Assembly: GCF_052065355.1 (NCBI RefSeq)
Contig: NZ_JBQHUF010000005.1
Span: 124,001 to 188,000, forward strand
Direction of reading: 5' to 3'
DNA from: Flavonifractor sp052065355
Lineage (GTDB): Bacteria; Bacillota; Clostridia; Oscillospirales; Oscillospiraceae
DNA length: 64,000 nucleotides
In this document: in pieces, positions 8,001 to 15,554 of the stretch
Position numbering within the stretch: the first letter of the stretch is position 1
Layout of the letters: the number at the start of each line of letters is the position of its first letter
Program-made: the position numbers and the translations under genes
The notes under the pieces: generated by a model
Told to the model about the DNA's origin: nothing
Seen by the model: the letters and a program-made list of their open reading frames with translations, nothing else
Databases searched by the model: none

Positions 8001-9106
8001 GTTATATGGTCCATTTCGACGCATTGGACCGGAACTATGACAACATCGATACCGCGCTCAAGAATAACGCCCCCGACGTGCGTGAGATGACCGCGGATGA
8101 TATTGTGACGGTTGACGGAACACGCTACTTCAAGTTCGAGACCGCTTCCTTCTCCCCCTTCGTGCTGGTATATGAGAAGACCTCCAGCGGCGGCGGCGGG
8201 GGCGGCACCACTCGCTACACCATCAAGGCAGAGGCCGGCGAGGGCGGCTCCATCAGCCCCTCCGGTTCTGTACAGGTGACCGCGGGCGCAGACCGGACCT
8301 TCACGATCACTCCCGGTGCCGATTACCAGATCGCCGATGTGCTGGTGGACGGCGAGAGTGTGGGGGCCGTGAGCAGCTACACCTTTAAAAATGTCCGCGC
8401 CAACCACACCATCCAGGCAGTCTTTGAGGCGAAGGAACAGATCCTGGAGCCCGACGAGACCGGCGTCTCCGATTGGCTGAACACCACGGACCACAACGCC
8501 TACATGAACGGATATGACACCGGCTCCTTCGGTCCCAACGACAATATGACCCGGGCTGAAGCTGCCCAGCTGTTCTACAATCTCCTGTTGAACAAGAATG
8601 TCACCGTTACCGTTTCCTTTACCGATGTCCCCTCCGACGCCTGGTACAGCAAAGCGGTGAATGTGCTGGCCTCTCTGGGCATGCTCAACGGCGTGGGCGG
8701 CGACCTGTTCGAGCCTGAGCGTACCATTACCCGCGCTGAGTTCACCGCTCTGGGTATGCGCTTTGCCGATCTGGGTACCAGCGGAGAAAATATCTTCTCC
8801 GACGTACACCCCGGCGACTGGTTCTACGACAACGTGGTGGGCTCTATCCAATACGGTTGGATCACCGGCTACTCCGACGGCACCTTCCGTCCCTACAGCA
8901 CGATCACCCGGGCTGAGGCGGCCGTCTTTACCAACCGGATGCTGGGCCGCACGGCCGACAAGGACTTTGTCGACCAGCATGCGGATGATCTGCGCCTCTT
9001 CCCCGACGTCCCGGAGACCTATTGGGCCTATTACCCCATCGTGGAGGCCTCCAACTCCCACGAGTATAAGAAAACCAACGGCGCAGAGGATTGGCTTGGT
9101 CTGTAA
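5006..9106 (+). CDS. Large secreted LRR / S-layer-homology surface protein
   Basis: The 1366-residue protein has a signal peptide (MKRRIWAGLLSLCLLIGM..AFA, cut near residue 25). BspA-type leucine-rich repeats follow at about 90-300 (LDLSNTKVTTIEVNAFRGC, then LVIPASVTTIGSEAFY). A long stretch without recognised domains covers about 350-1060, then a Gly-rich linker (about 1061-1067). Next is a beta-grasp 'bacterial repeat' (YTIKAEAGEGGSISPSG, about 1069-1144). Three SLH motifs end the protein (about 1149-1366; NMTRAEAAQLFYN, TITRAEFTALGM, TITRAEAAVFTN). SLH domains bind pyruvylated wall polymers, so it should sit on the cell surface, perhaps as an adhesin. AAGGAAGG lies about 6 bases before ATG. 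It has its own promoter and terminator. It is rather more AT-rich at the 5' end than its neighbours. Ligand unknown. Confidence 0.9.
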   Translation: MKRRIWAGLLSLCLLIGMLPTSAFAADGGDAEVSTLPAYTEEYTSRDAETDETSIAVLDAGDPGTSADNPLEVPTEGLNISGGICKGISSTWFDQINQNQSTVYLSVKIPSNVTTIDTNSFSFLLPANAKLVSLDFSEATALTTIKNQAALNCSSLTGVLDLSNTKVTTIEVNAFRGCTGLTGVVLPDSLTTLGKADGSSGSVFLECSSLRFVTTSDKYNLHKDDPDFTDFSLPDGLVTIGKNTFANAFADVDLTLVIPASVTTIGSEAFYPRSGSAAELSYQPIKVIIVKGTDVSGFAEKAFKFYDSGAPAEYQSSPRVVVMPDKDTYDTFMKKAGGNTPDKNAITYSLTVSYYNGETAEGTPYCTEEKLYKQSIRYTKQGDLWSYDESYALPEVPGGAGPKPGYTDSVWMMNGKELTVDSTVTSDTVTLAGGDLMEPEVTFTVEHNPRNSSSWTETVANGSTITVNLAEDQSVDIVPNIQHDLAGNKAGDIFFWYRWQDSTGARNDDGEDFEFGEQINTLRIDALDEARTSADNQYYYIDIEGKTVSSSWGPSYSFDGTPIYTSDDHTYHIHVNVVRVENLAYVAASDYEYFIEHEPEEYAMLSTYPTAEDLIEDYLIGVFGEETYLESESWEGESLPISWQLKPGTEYSSASEAENTFVWTVSQADFETLGWTNTNNIPLTGELTIKNPKGVITITPANISVYTGGEGYTGVVNGSGELVGNTKNGLPEPGYYVTLPEDLNAQLGGHSTAMDLSDILTLSYDDGKGTTRSWTLELYGTDAHSSDVEGVDTMRYIYRLVSPTGQDPVRLQLTDRDTNEIVTSDKFEPTLGVQHKEYSMAVYSGALNPNLITAQLELKGKTVSRSIGSGTGTLSVRGLTDQNTTTPIITEEEGLTGSDVTVLVPANTTYYVNGSKVALDEDDITGVKLLVDNLLDENVLVDYITEKIDSIPDGSYSYVQNYLDLVDTKNGNAYLTVDEGVDLAVYWRVPDNYKSGSTCYMVHFDALDRNYDNIDTALKNNAPDVREMTADDIVTVDGTRYFKFETASFSPFVLVYEKTSSGGGGGGTTRYTIKAEAGEGGSISPSGSVQVTAGADRTFTITPGADYQIADVLVDGESVGAVSSYTFKNVRANHTIQAVFEAKEQILEPDETGVSDWLNTTDHNAYMNGYDTGSFGPNDNMTRAEAAQLFYNLLLNKNVTVTVSFTDVPSDAWYSKAVNVLASLGMLNGVGGDLFEPERTITRAEFTALGMRFADLGTSGENIFSDVHPGDWFYDNVVGSIQYGWITGYSDGTFRPYSTITRAEAAVFTNRMLGRTADKDFVDQHADDLRLFPDVPETYWAYYPIVEASNSHEYKKTNGAEDWLGL

Positions 9107-9168
9107 GCCGCCAAAATCCAAGTGAAAAGAGCTTTGGAAGGTGCTGAACCACCGTCCACAAGTAAGAA

Positions 9169-9204
9169 AGCAGCCCGGACAGATTACTGTCCGGGCTGCT
9201 TTTT
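9169..9204 (+). terminator. Strong terminator of the surface-protein gene
   Basis: Perfect 14-bp arms (AGCAGCCCGGACAG and its complement, 9169-9182/9187-9200) with loop ATTA and T5. The leftward gene at 9209 ends just beyond it, so it may serve both strands. Confidence 0.88.
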
Positions 9205-9208
9205 GCCG

Positions 9209-9661
9209 TTATCCCTTGTCCTTCCGGCGGCCGCTGACGGTGGTGAGATCCACCCGCCAGACGGAGACGGCAGGCAAGTACTTTTCGATGACCTCCTCCA
9301 CCCGCTCCGGGCAGTCGGGGGTGTATCGTTTGCAGATCACCCGCAGCCCCCGGCGCACTTCCTCCGGGTCGGTAACCTCCACCGCCCTGCCCCGGGCCAC
9401 GGCGCAGGTGAACAGGGTGGTGTACTCCGCCTGTACTACCCGCTGACTTCCCACCGCGGTGATGCACACCGCAGGGTTGGCCCGGAGACAGTCCAGCTTC
9501 TCTCCATGCTTGGCGCAATGGATATAGACCGTCTCTCCCGCCCGGGCTCCGTTCACAGGGATGCAGTAGGGCTCCCCTGCCGGATCGGTCATGGCCAGCA
9601 CCATATATTCACATTCGTCCAGGGCCTTCAGGCCCTCTTCCCGATTTTCATCCCGCTTCAC
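9209..9661 (-). CDS. Pyridoxamine 5'-phosphate oxidase-like flavin-binding protein
   Basis: A 150-residue split-beta-barrel protein of the PPOx/NimA-like class. LALTD-like AMTDPAGEPYCIPVN (about 24-38) and the YIHCAKHGEKLDCLRANPAVCITAVG segment (about 47-72) match small FMN- or heme-binding members common in Firmicutes. Start GTG 9659-9661 was chosen because AAAGGAGG lies 7 bases upstream; longer in-frame starts lack a ribosome site. It is divergent from the arsR-type gene and the 5' ends are about 150 bp apart. NimA-like proteins can reduce nitro compounds, but the substrate here cannot be told from sequence. Confidence 0.82.
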   Translation of the reverse strand: MKRDENREEGLKALDECEYMVLAMTDPAGEPYCIPVNGARAGETVYIHCAKHGEKLDCLRANPAVCITAVGSQRVVQAEYTTLFTCAVARGRAVEVTDPEEVRRGLRVICKRYTPDCPERVEEVIEKYLPAVSVWRVDLTTVSGRRKDKG

Positions 9662-9735
9662 AGCGCTCCCTCCTTTGATGCTCCTATCATACGGGATACC
9701 GGCCAAAGCCGCAAGAAAAATTTTCGTGTTTCCTA

Positions 9736-9787
9736 TTGACATATGAACAATTGTGCATATAATAACAATTGAACAATGGCTCATATG
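9736..9787 (+). promoter_or_regulatory. Consensus promoter with two tandem SmtB/CzrA-type operators
   Basis: TTGACA (9736-9741), 16-bp spacer, TATAAT (9758-9763). The spacer is filled by an imperfect 20-bp palindrome (9741-9760, ATATGAACA..TGTGCATAT). A second similar site (9769-9787, TGAACAATGGCTCATATG) lies over the transcription start. TGAACA-type half-sites are typical of metal-sensing ArsR/SmtB repressors. The promoter drives the repressor, HMA and ATPase genes, so the operon is probably autorepressed and induced by metal. Confidence 0.75.
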
Positions 9788-9809
9788 TTTAACGAGAGGA
9801 AGTGTGCCT

Positions 9810-10193
9810 ATGTCCGAACCCAGAGACGTGGAGCGCTGCGACTATATGCATGTACACGAGGATATCGTGGAGCAGGTCAACCAGAACATGCCTGACGAGG
9901 AGGTCTTGTACGATCTGGCGGAGCTGTTCAAGATCTTTGGCGACTCCACCCGTATCAAGATCCTGTACGTCCTGTCCGAGTCGGAGATGTGCGTGTGCGA
10001 CATCGCCCAGCTGCTGGGTATGACCCAGTCCGCCATCTCCCACCAGCTGCGCTCTTTGAAGCAGTGCCGGCTGGTCAAAGCCCGGCGGGAGGGCAAGACG
10101 GTGTTTTATGCTCTGGCCGACAGCCATGTCCGCACCATTCTGGATCAGGGCATGGAGCATGTGGCGGAGCTGCTGCCCCTGCATATTTTATAA
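9810..10193 (+). CDS. ArsR/SmtB-family metal-sensing repressor
   Basis: A 127-residue winged-helix repressor. The recognition helix region is DIAQLLGMTQSAISHQLRSL (64-83). Two potential metal sites are visible. The alpha3N-type site has Cys10 and His14/His16 at the N-terminus with Cys61-Val-Cys63 (MCVCD), as in CadC. The alpha5-type site has Asp104, His106, His117 and Glu120 (DxH-x10-HxxE), as in zinc sensors SmtB and CzrA. Having both ligand sets suggests Zn/Cd/Pb sensing. ATG 9810 follows GAGAGGAAG. It is the first gene of the operon with the HMA protein and P-type ATPase, and its tandem operators overlap the promoter. Confidence 0.92.
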   Translation: MSEPRDVERCDYMHVHEDIVEQVNQNMPDEEVLYDLAELFKIFGDSTRIKILYVLSESEMCVCDIAQLLGMTQSAISHQLRSLKQCRLVKARREGKTVFYALADSHVRTILDQGMEHVAELLPLHIL

Positions 10194-10211
10194 GGAGAAG
10201 GAGCGAGTGAT

Positions 10212-10430
10212 ATGAAAAAGCGTTTCAAGCTGGTCAACCTGGACTGTGCCAACTGCGCCGCCAAGATGGAGGCCGCCATCAAGAAGCTGGACGGGGTACA
10301 CGACGCCTCTGTCAGCTTTATGACCCAGAAGCTCACTCTGGACGCCGACGACGCCCGGTTTGAGGAGATCGTCCAGCAGGCGGTAAAGGTCTGCAAAAAG
10401 GTGGAGCCCGACTGCACGGTGGTGCTGTAA
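10212..10430 (+). CDS. Stand-alone heavy-metal-associated (HMA) domain protein
   Basis: A 72-residue ferredoxin-like HMA protein with the metal-binding CxxC in LDCANCAAKME (Cys12, Cys15). It lies 18 bp after the repressor and 29 bp before the ATPase, which has no N-terminal HMA domain of its own. It may therefore be the detached metal-binding domain or a chaperone delivering Zn/Cd to the pump. The Asp just before the CxxC (DCANC) is the feature reported for Zn/Cd-type HMA domains, against the Met/Thr of copper types. Role inferred from context; the fold is clear. Confidence 0.88.
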   Translation: MKKRFKLVNLDCANCAAKMEAAIKKLDGVHDASVSFMTQKLTLDADDARFEEIVQQAVKVCKKVEPDCTVVL

Positions 10431-10459
10431 GGCCGCTCCGGAAAGAGAGGTTTTCATCC

Positions 10460-12313
10460 ATGTCCAGGAAGCAAAAGCGGATGCTGGCCCGGCTCATCGC
10501 CGCTGCCGTCCTGTTTACCGCCGCCCTGCTGCTGCCGCTGACGGGCTGGGCCAGGCTGGCGGCGTTCCTGGTCCCCTACGCCATCGCGGGCTGGGATGTG
10601 CTGTGGCGGGCGGTGCGCAACATCGCCCACGGCCAGGTCTTTGACGAAAACTTTCTGATGGCGCTGGCCACCGTGGGAGCGCTGGCTACCGGAGAATATC
10701 CGGAGGCGGTGTTCGTTATGGTGTTCTATCAGGTGGGCGAGCTGTTCCAGAGCTATGCCGTGGATCAGTCCCGCAAATCCATATCGGCCCTGATGGACAT
10801 TCGGCCCGACTACGCCAACGTAGAGGTGGACGGACAGCTTCAGCAGGTGGACCCGGAGGATGTGGCGGTGGGGGACGCCATCGTCATCAAAGCCGGGGAG
10901 CGGATCCCGCTGGACGGCGTGGTGCTGGAGGGGACCTCCACCGTGGACACCGCCGCCCTTACCGGCGAGTCCCTGCCCCGGGAAGTGCGCCCCGGCGACG
11001 ACGTGATCTCCGGCTGCGTCAATCTGTCCGGCCTGCTCCGGGTCCAGGTCACCCGGGCCTTTGAGGAATCCACCGTGTCCAGGATCCTGGAGCTGGTGGA
11101 AAACTCCAGCAGCAAAAAGGCCAAGGCGGAGCATTTTATCACCAAGTTCGCCCGGTACTACACCCCCATCGTGGTGCTGGCCGCCGTGGCTCTTGCCTTC
11201 CTGCCTCCCCTGTTTACATCTATCCAGTGGGCGGATTCCATCCAGCGGGCCCTGAACTTCCTGGTGGTGTCCTGCCCCTGCGCCCTGGTGATCTCAGTGC
11301 CGCTGTCCTTCTTCGGCGGCATCGGCGGCGCCTCCAAGGACGGCATTCTGGTAAAGGGAGGCAACTACCTGGAGGTGCTGGCCAAGACGGAGATCGTGGT
11401 ATTCGACAAGACGGGCACCTTGACCCGGGGCGTGTTCAACGTCACCGCCATCCACCCCGATTCCTGTCCGGAGGAGGAGCTTTTGGAGCTGGCGGCTCTG
11501 GCGGAATCCTGGTCCGACCACCCCATCTCCCGCTCCCTGAAGGAGGCCTGGGGCAAGGAGCTGGACACCGCCCGGGTATCGGACGCGGAAGAACTGTCCG
11601 GTCGGGGTGTGCGGGCCACGGTGGATGGCCATGTGATCTGCGCCGGCAACGACAAGCTGATGGAGGACATCGGCGTGTCCTGGCACCCCTGCCACCGGGT
11701 GGGTACCACCGTCCATGTGGCCGCCGACGGGGTATACCTGGGCCACATCGTCATCTCCGACGAGGTGAAGCCTGACGCCCAGGAGGCCATCGCCGCCCTG
11801 AAGCGCCAGGGTATTCGCAAGACCGTCATGCTCACCGGTGACGCCCGGGCAGTTGGTGAGGACGTAGCCCGCAGCCTGGGTCTGGACGAGGTCCATGCTC
11901 AGCTCCTCCCCAACCACAAGGTGGACCGGGTGGAGGCGCTGCTGAAGGAGGTCTCTCCCGGAGGAGCTCTGGCCTTCGTGGGGGACGGCATCAATGACGC
12001 CCCGGTACTCTCCCGGGCCGACGTGGGCATCGCTATGGGCGGTCTGGGCTCCGACGCCGCCATCGAGGCCGCCGACATCGTGCTCATGGACGACAAGCCC
12101 TCCAAGATCGCCCACGCCATTGCCATCGCCCGGCGCACCCTGGTCATCGTCAAGCAGAACATCATCTTCGCTCTGGCGGTGAAGCTGCTGGTACTGGTGC
12201 TCAGCGCCGTGGGTCTGGCCTCCATGTGGGCAGCGGTATTCGCGGACGTGGGGGTATCGGTCATCGCCATCCTCAACGCCATGCGGTGTCTGCGGCAGCC
12301 GAAGCAGTCCTGA
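10460..12313 (+). CDS. P1B-type (Zn/Cd/Pb) heavy-metal efflux ATPase
   Basis: The 617-residue ATPase pumps divalent soft metals out across the membrane. Visible motifs are TGES (about 166), SCPCALVIS with the CPC metal site in the membrane (about 271), DKTGT with the phosphorylated Asp (about 316), SDHP nucleotide-binding (about 353) and GDGINDAP (about 507). The C-terminal helices contain the K of FALAVKLL and the D of FADVGVSVIAILNAMR, which mark the P1B-2 Zn/Cd/Pb group. Two helices (about 8-45) lead the protein and no HMA domain precedes them; that domain is encoded separately just upstream. It is the last gene of the arsR-HMA-ATPase operon and is followed by a strong terminator. Confidence 0.94.
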   Translation: MSRKQKRMLARLIAAAVLFTAALLLPLTGWARLAAFLVPYAIAGWDVLWRAVRNIAHGQVFDENFLMALATVGALATGEYPEAVFVMVFYQVGELFQSYAVDQSRKSISALMDIRPDYANVEVDGQLQQVDPEDVAVGDAIVIKAGERIPLDGVVLEGTSTVDTAALTGESLPREVRPGDDVISGCVNLSGLLRVQVTRAFEESTVSRILELVENSSSKKAKAEHFITKFARYYTPIVVLAAVALAFLPPLFTSIQWADSIQRALNFLVVSCPCALVISVPLSFFGGIGGASKDGILVKGGNYLEVLAKTEIVVFDKTGTLTRGVFNVTAIHPDSCPEEELLELAALAESWSDHPISRSLKEAWGKELDTARVSDAEELSGRGVRATVDGHVICAGNDKLMEDIGVSWHPCHRVGTTVHVAADGVYLGHIVISDEVKPDAQEAIAALKRQGIRKTVMLTGDARAVGEDVARSLGLDEVHAQLLPNHKVDRVEALLKEVSPGGALAFVGDGINDAPVLSRADVGIAMGGLGSDAAIEAADIVLMDDKPSKIAHAIAIARRTLVIVKQNIIFALAVKLLVLVLSAVGLASMWAAVFADVGVSVIAILNAMRCLRQPKQS

Positions 12314-12322
12314 ATATAGCGG

Positions 12323-12357
12323 AAGGGCCGTCCCTGTGGGGACGGCCCTTCTTTTTT
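12323..12357 (+). terminator. Terminator of the metal-resistance operon
   Basis: 12-bp perfect arms (AAGGGCCGTCCC, 12323-12334/12339-12350), loop TGTG, followed by CTTTTTT. Confidence 0.88.
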
Positions 12358-12362
12358 CTTGT

Positions 12363-13139
12363 TTACTTGTTCCGGTCTGCCTGGATCAGCAGCTTGACAG
12401 CCTCAATGCCCACCTCTAGGGCAGCGGACAAGTCGTGGCTCTCAGTCTGGTCCAGACCGGCGGCCTCACGCTCCTGGTTCCAGATCACGTGGAAGCAGGA
12501 GCCGCACCGCACACCCAGAGCGGCGGCACAGCAGAACAGGGCGGCAGACTCCATCTCAGAGGCCAGCACCCCCAGGCGCTTCCACGCCTCCCACTTGTAC
12601 AGCAGCTCCTGGCTTACCGGCATCCGCTTGGGATCGTGCTGGCCATAGAAGGAATCCTTGCACTGGACCACCCCGGCATGCCAGGGTTTGCCCAAATTCT
12701 TGGCAGCCTGGACCAGCGCAGTCTGCACCTCATAGTCGGACACGGCGGGGAACTCAATGGGAGCATACTCCCTGCTGGCTCCCTCATGGCGCACCGCGCC
12801 GGTGGCGATGACCACATCGTCGCTCTTCACCTTCAGGGCGATACCCCCGCAGGTGCCCACCCGGATAAAGGTATCCGCACCGATGTTATGCAGCTCCTCC
12901 ATGGCAATGACGGCGGAGGGACCTCCGATGCCGGTAGAGCAGACGCTCACCTTCTCCCCCAGCAAAGTGCCGGTATAAGTAGTATACTCCCGGTTGCTCT
13001 GCACCTTCACCGGGTTATCGAAGTAAGCCGCGATCTTCTCGCAGCGGCCCGGATCGCCGGGCAGGAAGCAGTACCGACCCACATCGCCGGGGCCGCATTT
13101 GATATGGAATTGAAGCTCATGCTCATGCATGGCGGTCAC
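12363..13139 (-). CDS. udp: Uridine phosphorylase
   Basis: The 258-residue enzyme cleaves uridine with phosphate to uracil and ribose-1-phosphate in pyrimidine salvage. Family signatures are LPGDPGRCEKIA (phosphate/ribose binding, about 26-37), VCSTGIGGPSAVIAMEEL (about 66-83), the RVGTCGGI loop and EMESAALFCCAA (ribose-binding Glu-Met-Glu). The order of the motifs matches Udp rather than purine phosphorylase. GTG 13137-13139 was taken as start because AAGGAG is 8 bases upstream; an ATG three codons later is possible. It has its own promoter at 13166-13194 and converges on the ATPase terminator. Confidence 0.9.
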   Translation of the reverse strand: MTAMHEHELQFHIKCGPGDVGRYCFLPGDPGRCEKIAAYFDNPVKVQSNREYTTYTGTLLGEKVSVCSTGIGGPSAVIAMEELHNIGADTFIRVGTCGGIALKVKSDDVVIATGAVRHEGASREYAPIEFPAVSDYEVQTALVQAAKNLGKPWHAGVVQCKDSFYGQHDPKRMPVSQELLYKWEAWKRLGVLASEMESAALFCCAAALGVRCGSCFHVIWNQEREAAGLDQTESHDLSAALEVGIEAVKLLIQADRNK

Positions 13140-13165
13140 CTCATTTCTCCTTCTTGATGGGTTTT

Positions 13166-13194
13166 ATTATACCTGGTTTATCCCCAGTTTGCAA
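13166..13194 (-). promoter_or_regulatory. Sigma-A promoter for udp
   Basis: Minus strand TTGCAA (13189-13194), 17-bp spacer, TATAAT (13166-13171), about 30 bases before the start codon. Confidence 0.75.
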
Positions 13195-13301
13195 GATGTA
13201 CAAATCTCCCGCCAATTTGTAACCATTTGTTGTTGTATTTTTCATTCACTTCTTATAAAATATCATATCGTGACGGACCTTTGATATGTGAGGAGAATAC
13301 G

Positions 13302-13994
13302 ATGCGAAGGACGATCCTGCTCCCCGCCCTGGCTCTGGTGGGCGGGTTGGCACTGGGTACACTTCTGGGCGGAGGACTCTTCTCCGCCAGCCAGGGTCTG
13401 AATGGCGACGCTCGCAGCAGTATCCCCATGGCACAGGCTGTGACCAGCAGCGCCTCCGCGGTACCTACCGCCCAACCCCTGGATACCGGCGACAACGACA
13501 TTCTGCTGGAGCGGGCGGAGTCTGCTCTGGAGCTCCTGAAGGCGGAGGATTATACGGGCTTGTCTGCCCTGATCCACCCGGAAAAGGGACTTACGCTTAC
13601 TCCCTTCTCCACGGTCTCCACCGAATATGACCGCACCCTGTCCAGCCAGGAGGTCTCTGTCCTGGCTGAGGATGAGGAAACCTATGTCTGGGGCGTAATG
13701 GACGGCTCCGGAATGCCCATCCGCTCCACCTGTGACGCATACTTTGACCGGTTCGTGTTCAACGCCGATTACACCCAGGCGCCGGAGGTGGGGGTGGACA
13801 CCGTGCTGATGAGCGGCAACGCACTGGAAAATGTAGCCGACGCCTATCCCCAGGCCCGGTTCGTGGATTACAACTTCCCCGGCATCGACCCGGAAAAAAA
13901 GGGCTACGACTGGTGCTCCCTCAAGCTGGTATTCGAGCCCTGGCAGAACAACTGGTACTTAGTGGGCCTGATTCACAGCGAGTGGACCACATAG
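13302..13994 (+). CDS. Secreted or membrane-anchored protein of unknown function
   Basis: A 230-residue protein with an N-terminal signal or anchor (MRRTILLPALALVGGLALGTLLGG, residues 1-24). A Ser/Ala-rich linker follows, then a folded domain from about 65. I do not recognise the domain. The segment LLERAESALELLKAEDYTGLSALIHPEKGLTLTP followed by a Trp-rich C-terminus resembles extracytoplasmic domains described only by numbers in Firmicutes. GAGGAG lies about 8 bases before ATG. The gene is alone, with a strong terminator behind it. Upstream 13195-13301 is AT-rich with a possible TAAAAT -10 (13256-13261) but no convincing -35. Confidence 0.7.
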   Translation: MRRTILLPALALVGGLALGTLLGGGLFSASQGLNGDARSSIPMAQAVTSSASAVPTAQPLDTGDNDILLERAESALELLKAEDYTGLSALIHPEKGLTLTPFSTVSTEYDRTLSSQEVSVLAEDEETYVWGVMDGSGMPIRSTCDAYFDRFVFNADYTQAPEVGVDTVLMSGNALENVADAYPQARFVDYNFPGIDPEKKGYDWCSLKLVFEPWQNNWYLVGLIHSEWTT

Positions 13995-14010
13995 GTCTCA
14001 GACAGCGGCA

Positions 14011-14042
14011 AGCACGCTCCCTCAGCGGGAGCGTGCTTTTTT
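14011..14042 (+). terminator. Terminator
   Basis: 11-bp arms (AGCACGCTCCC and complement, 14011-14021/14027-14037), loop TCAGC, T6. Confidence 0.88.
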
Positions 14043-14077
14043 CTGAGTGTTTCTGACAAAATAATATGCATCAGTAC

Positions 14078-14106
14078 TTGCATGTGGGAGAGGTTTGCGT
14101 TAAGAT
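14078..14106 (+). promoter_or_regulatory. Promoter for trkAH, similar to the hppA promoter
   Basis: TTGCAT (14078-14083), 17-bp spacer, TAAGAT (14101-14106). Upstream GTACTTGC and the sequence TTGCGTTAARAT at the -10 recur at the hppA promoter (17055-17084). Transcription would begin near 14113, which makes the TTG start at 14163 more likely than an ATG at 14118. Confidence 0.5.
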
Positions 14107-14162
14107 TGTCCTTACCAATGTGCGCAGTGTGTGGAGATGCGCTTGGAAAGGATGATCTTAGC

Positions 14163-15554
14163 TTGAAAATCATTATCGTTGGCGACGGCAAGGTGGGTTA
14201 CACGCTGGCCGAGCACCTCTCTCAGGAGGAGCACGACGTCACGGTGATCGACACGGATGACGAGGCGCTCAAGCGGGCCTCCGACGCGCTGGACGTCATG
14301 TGTGTGAAAGGAAACGGCGCGTCTATCTCCGCCCTGGAGGAATCCGGCGTCCGTTCCGCAGACGTAGTCATTGCCGCCACCAACCTGGATGAGGTAAATA
14401 TGGTCTGCTGCCTGACAGCCAAGCGGCTGGGCGCGAAATTCACCATCGCCCGGGTCCGCAACGTGGAATACGCAGCGGAGTTTTCCCATTTGAAGGACGA
14501 GCTGGGCATTGACCTGGTCATCAATCCGGAGAACGCCACGGCTGTGGAGATCTCCCGCCTGCTCCGCTTCCCCCCTGCCGCCAATATCGAGACCTTCTGC
14601 CGCGGCCGGGTGGAGCTCATTGGCTTCCGGGTCCGGGAAGGCGATTTCCTGGTGGGTACGCCCCTGTCCGCCCAGGGCCGCAAATTACAGGAGCTGTCCA
14701 TGCTGCTGTGCGCGGCAGAGCGGGAAGACGGTGAGGTCATCATTCCCGACGGCTCCTTCGTACCCCGGGTGGGCGATCACCTCTATCTGGTAGGCGATCC
14801 CGTGGGTCTGACCTCCTTCTTCCGTCTGCTGGGCCGGCACACACCGAAAAGCAAGGACGTGCTGCTGGTGGGCGGCGGACGGATCGCCCACTATCTGGCG
14901 GTCATCCTCAACCGCATCGGCACGCGGGTCAAGATCATTGAGCGGAATATGGAGCGCTGCCGCCACCTGAGCGAGGTGCTGCCTCACACCATGATCCTGT
15001 GCGGGGACGGCACCGATCAGGATCTGCTGGAGCAGGAGAACGTCACCGCCTCCGACGCCTTCGTGGCCCTCACCGACCGGGACGAGGACAACCTGATCAT
15101 CTCCCTCTACGCCATGCAGCAGGGCATCCCCAAGGTGGTGGCCAAGTGCAACCGGCAGAACTATGTGGGCATCGCCCACGCCGCCGGCCTGGACAGCATC
15201 ATCTCTCCCAAGATGATCACCGCCAGCCACATCCTCCAGGTGGTCCGCGGCATGCAGAACTCCAAGGGCAGCGTGATGAACGCCCTGTACAAGATCGCCG
15301 ACGGGCACGCCGAGGCTATGGAGTTCGTGGTCAACGACACCACTCACAACCTGGACATCCCCCTGCGGGACCTGCGGCTGAAAAAGGGCATCCTGATCGC
15401 GGTGCTGGTCCGCCAGGGCAAGATCATCATCCCCGACGGCTCCTCCGTCATCTCCTCCGGCGATATCGTGATCCTGATCTCCCGCAATCACGGCATCATG
15501 GACATCAACGATATCTTTGAGGATTCGCTGCTGGATATGGGGGCTGCTCAATGA
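14163..15554 (+). CDS. trkA: Trk potassium uptake protein TrkA (NAD-binding gating subunit)
   Basis: TrkA is the cytosolic ring that gates the TrkH channel in response to NAD(H)/ATP. The 463 residues make two RCK units. Rossmann motifs GDGKVGYTLAEHL (about 7-19) and LVGGGRIAHYLAVILN (about 237-252) are each followed by an acidic ribose-binding residue. TrkA_C domains lie at about 145-215 and 380-455. The length matches classic two-lobe TrkA (about 458). I chose TTG 14163 from the conserved start LKIIIVGDG; AAAGGA lies about 10 bases upstream. Its stop overlaps the trkH start (ATGA). Confidence 0.93.
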   Translation: MKIIIVGDGKVGYTLAEHLSQEEHDVTVIDTDDEALKRASDALDVMCVKGNGASISALEESGVRSADVVIAATNLDEVNMVCCLTAKRLGAKFTIARVRNVEYAAEFSHLKDELGIDLVINPENATAVEISRLLRFPPAANIETFCRGRVELIGFRVREGDFLVGTPLSAQGRKLQELSMLLCAAEREDGEVIIPDGSFVPRVGDHLYLVGDPVGLTSFFRLLGRHTPKSKDVLLVGGGRIAHYLAVILNRIGTRVKIIERNMERCRHLSEVLPHTMILCGDGTDQDLLEQENVTASDAFVALTDRDEDNLIISLYAMQQGIPKVVAKCNRQNYVGIAHAAGLDSIISPKMITASHILQVVRGMQNSKGSVMNALYKIADGHAEAMEFVVNDTTHNLDIPLRDLRLKKGILIAVLVRQGKIIIPDGSSVISSGDIVILISRNHGIMDINDIFEDSLLDMGAAQ

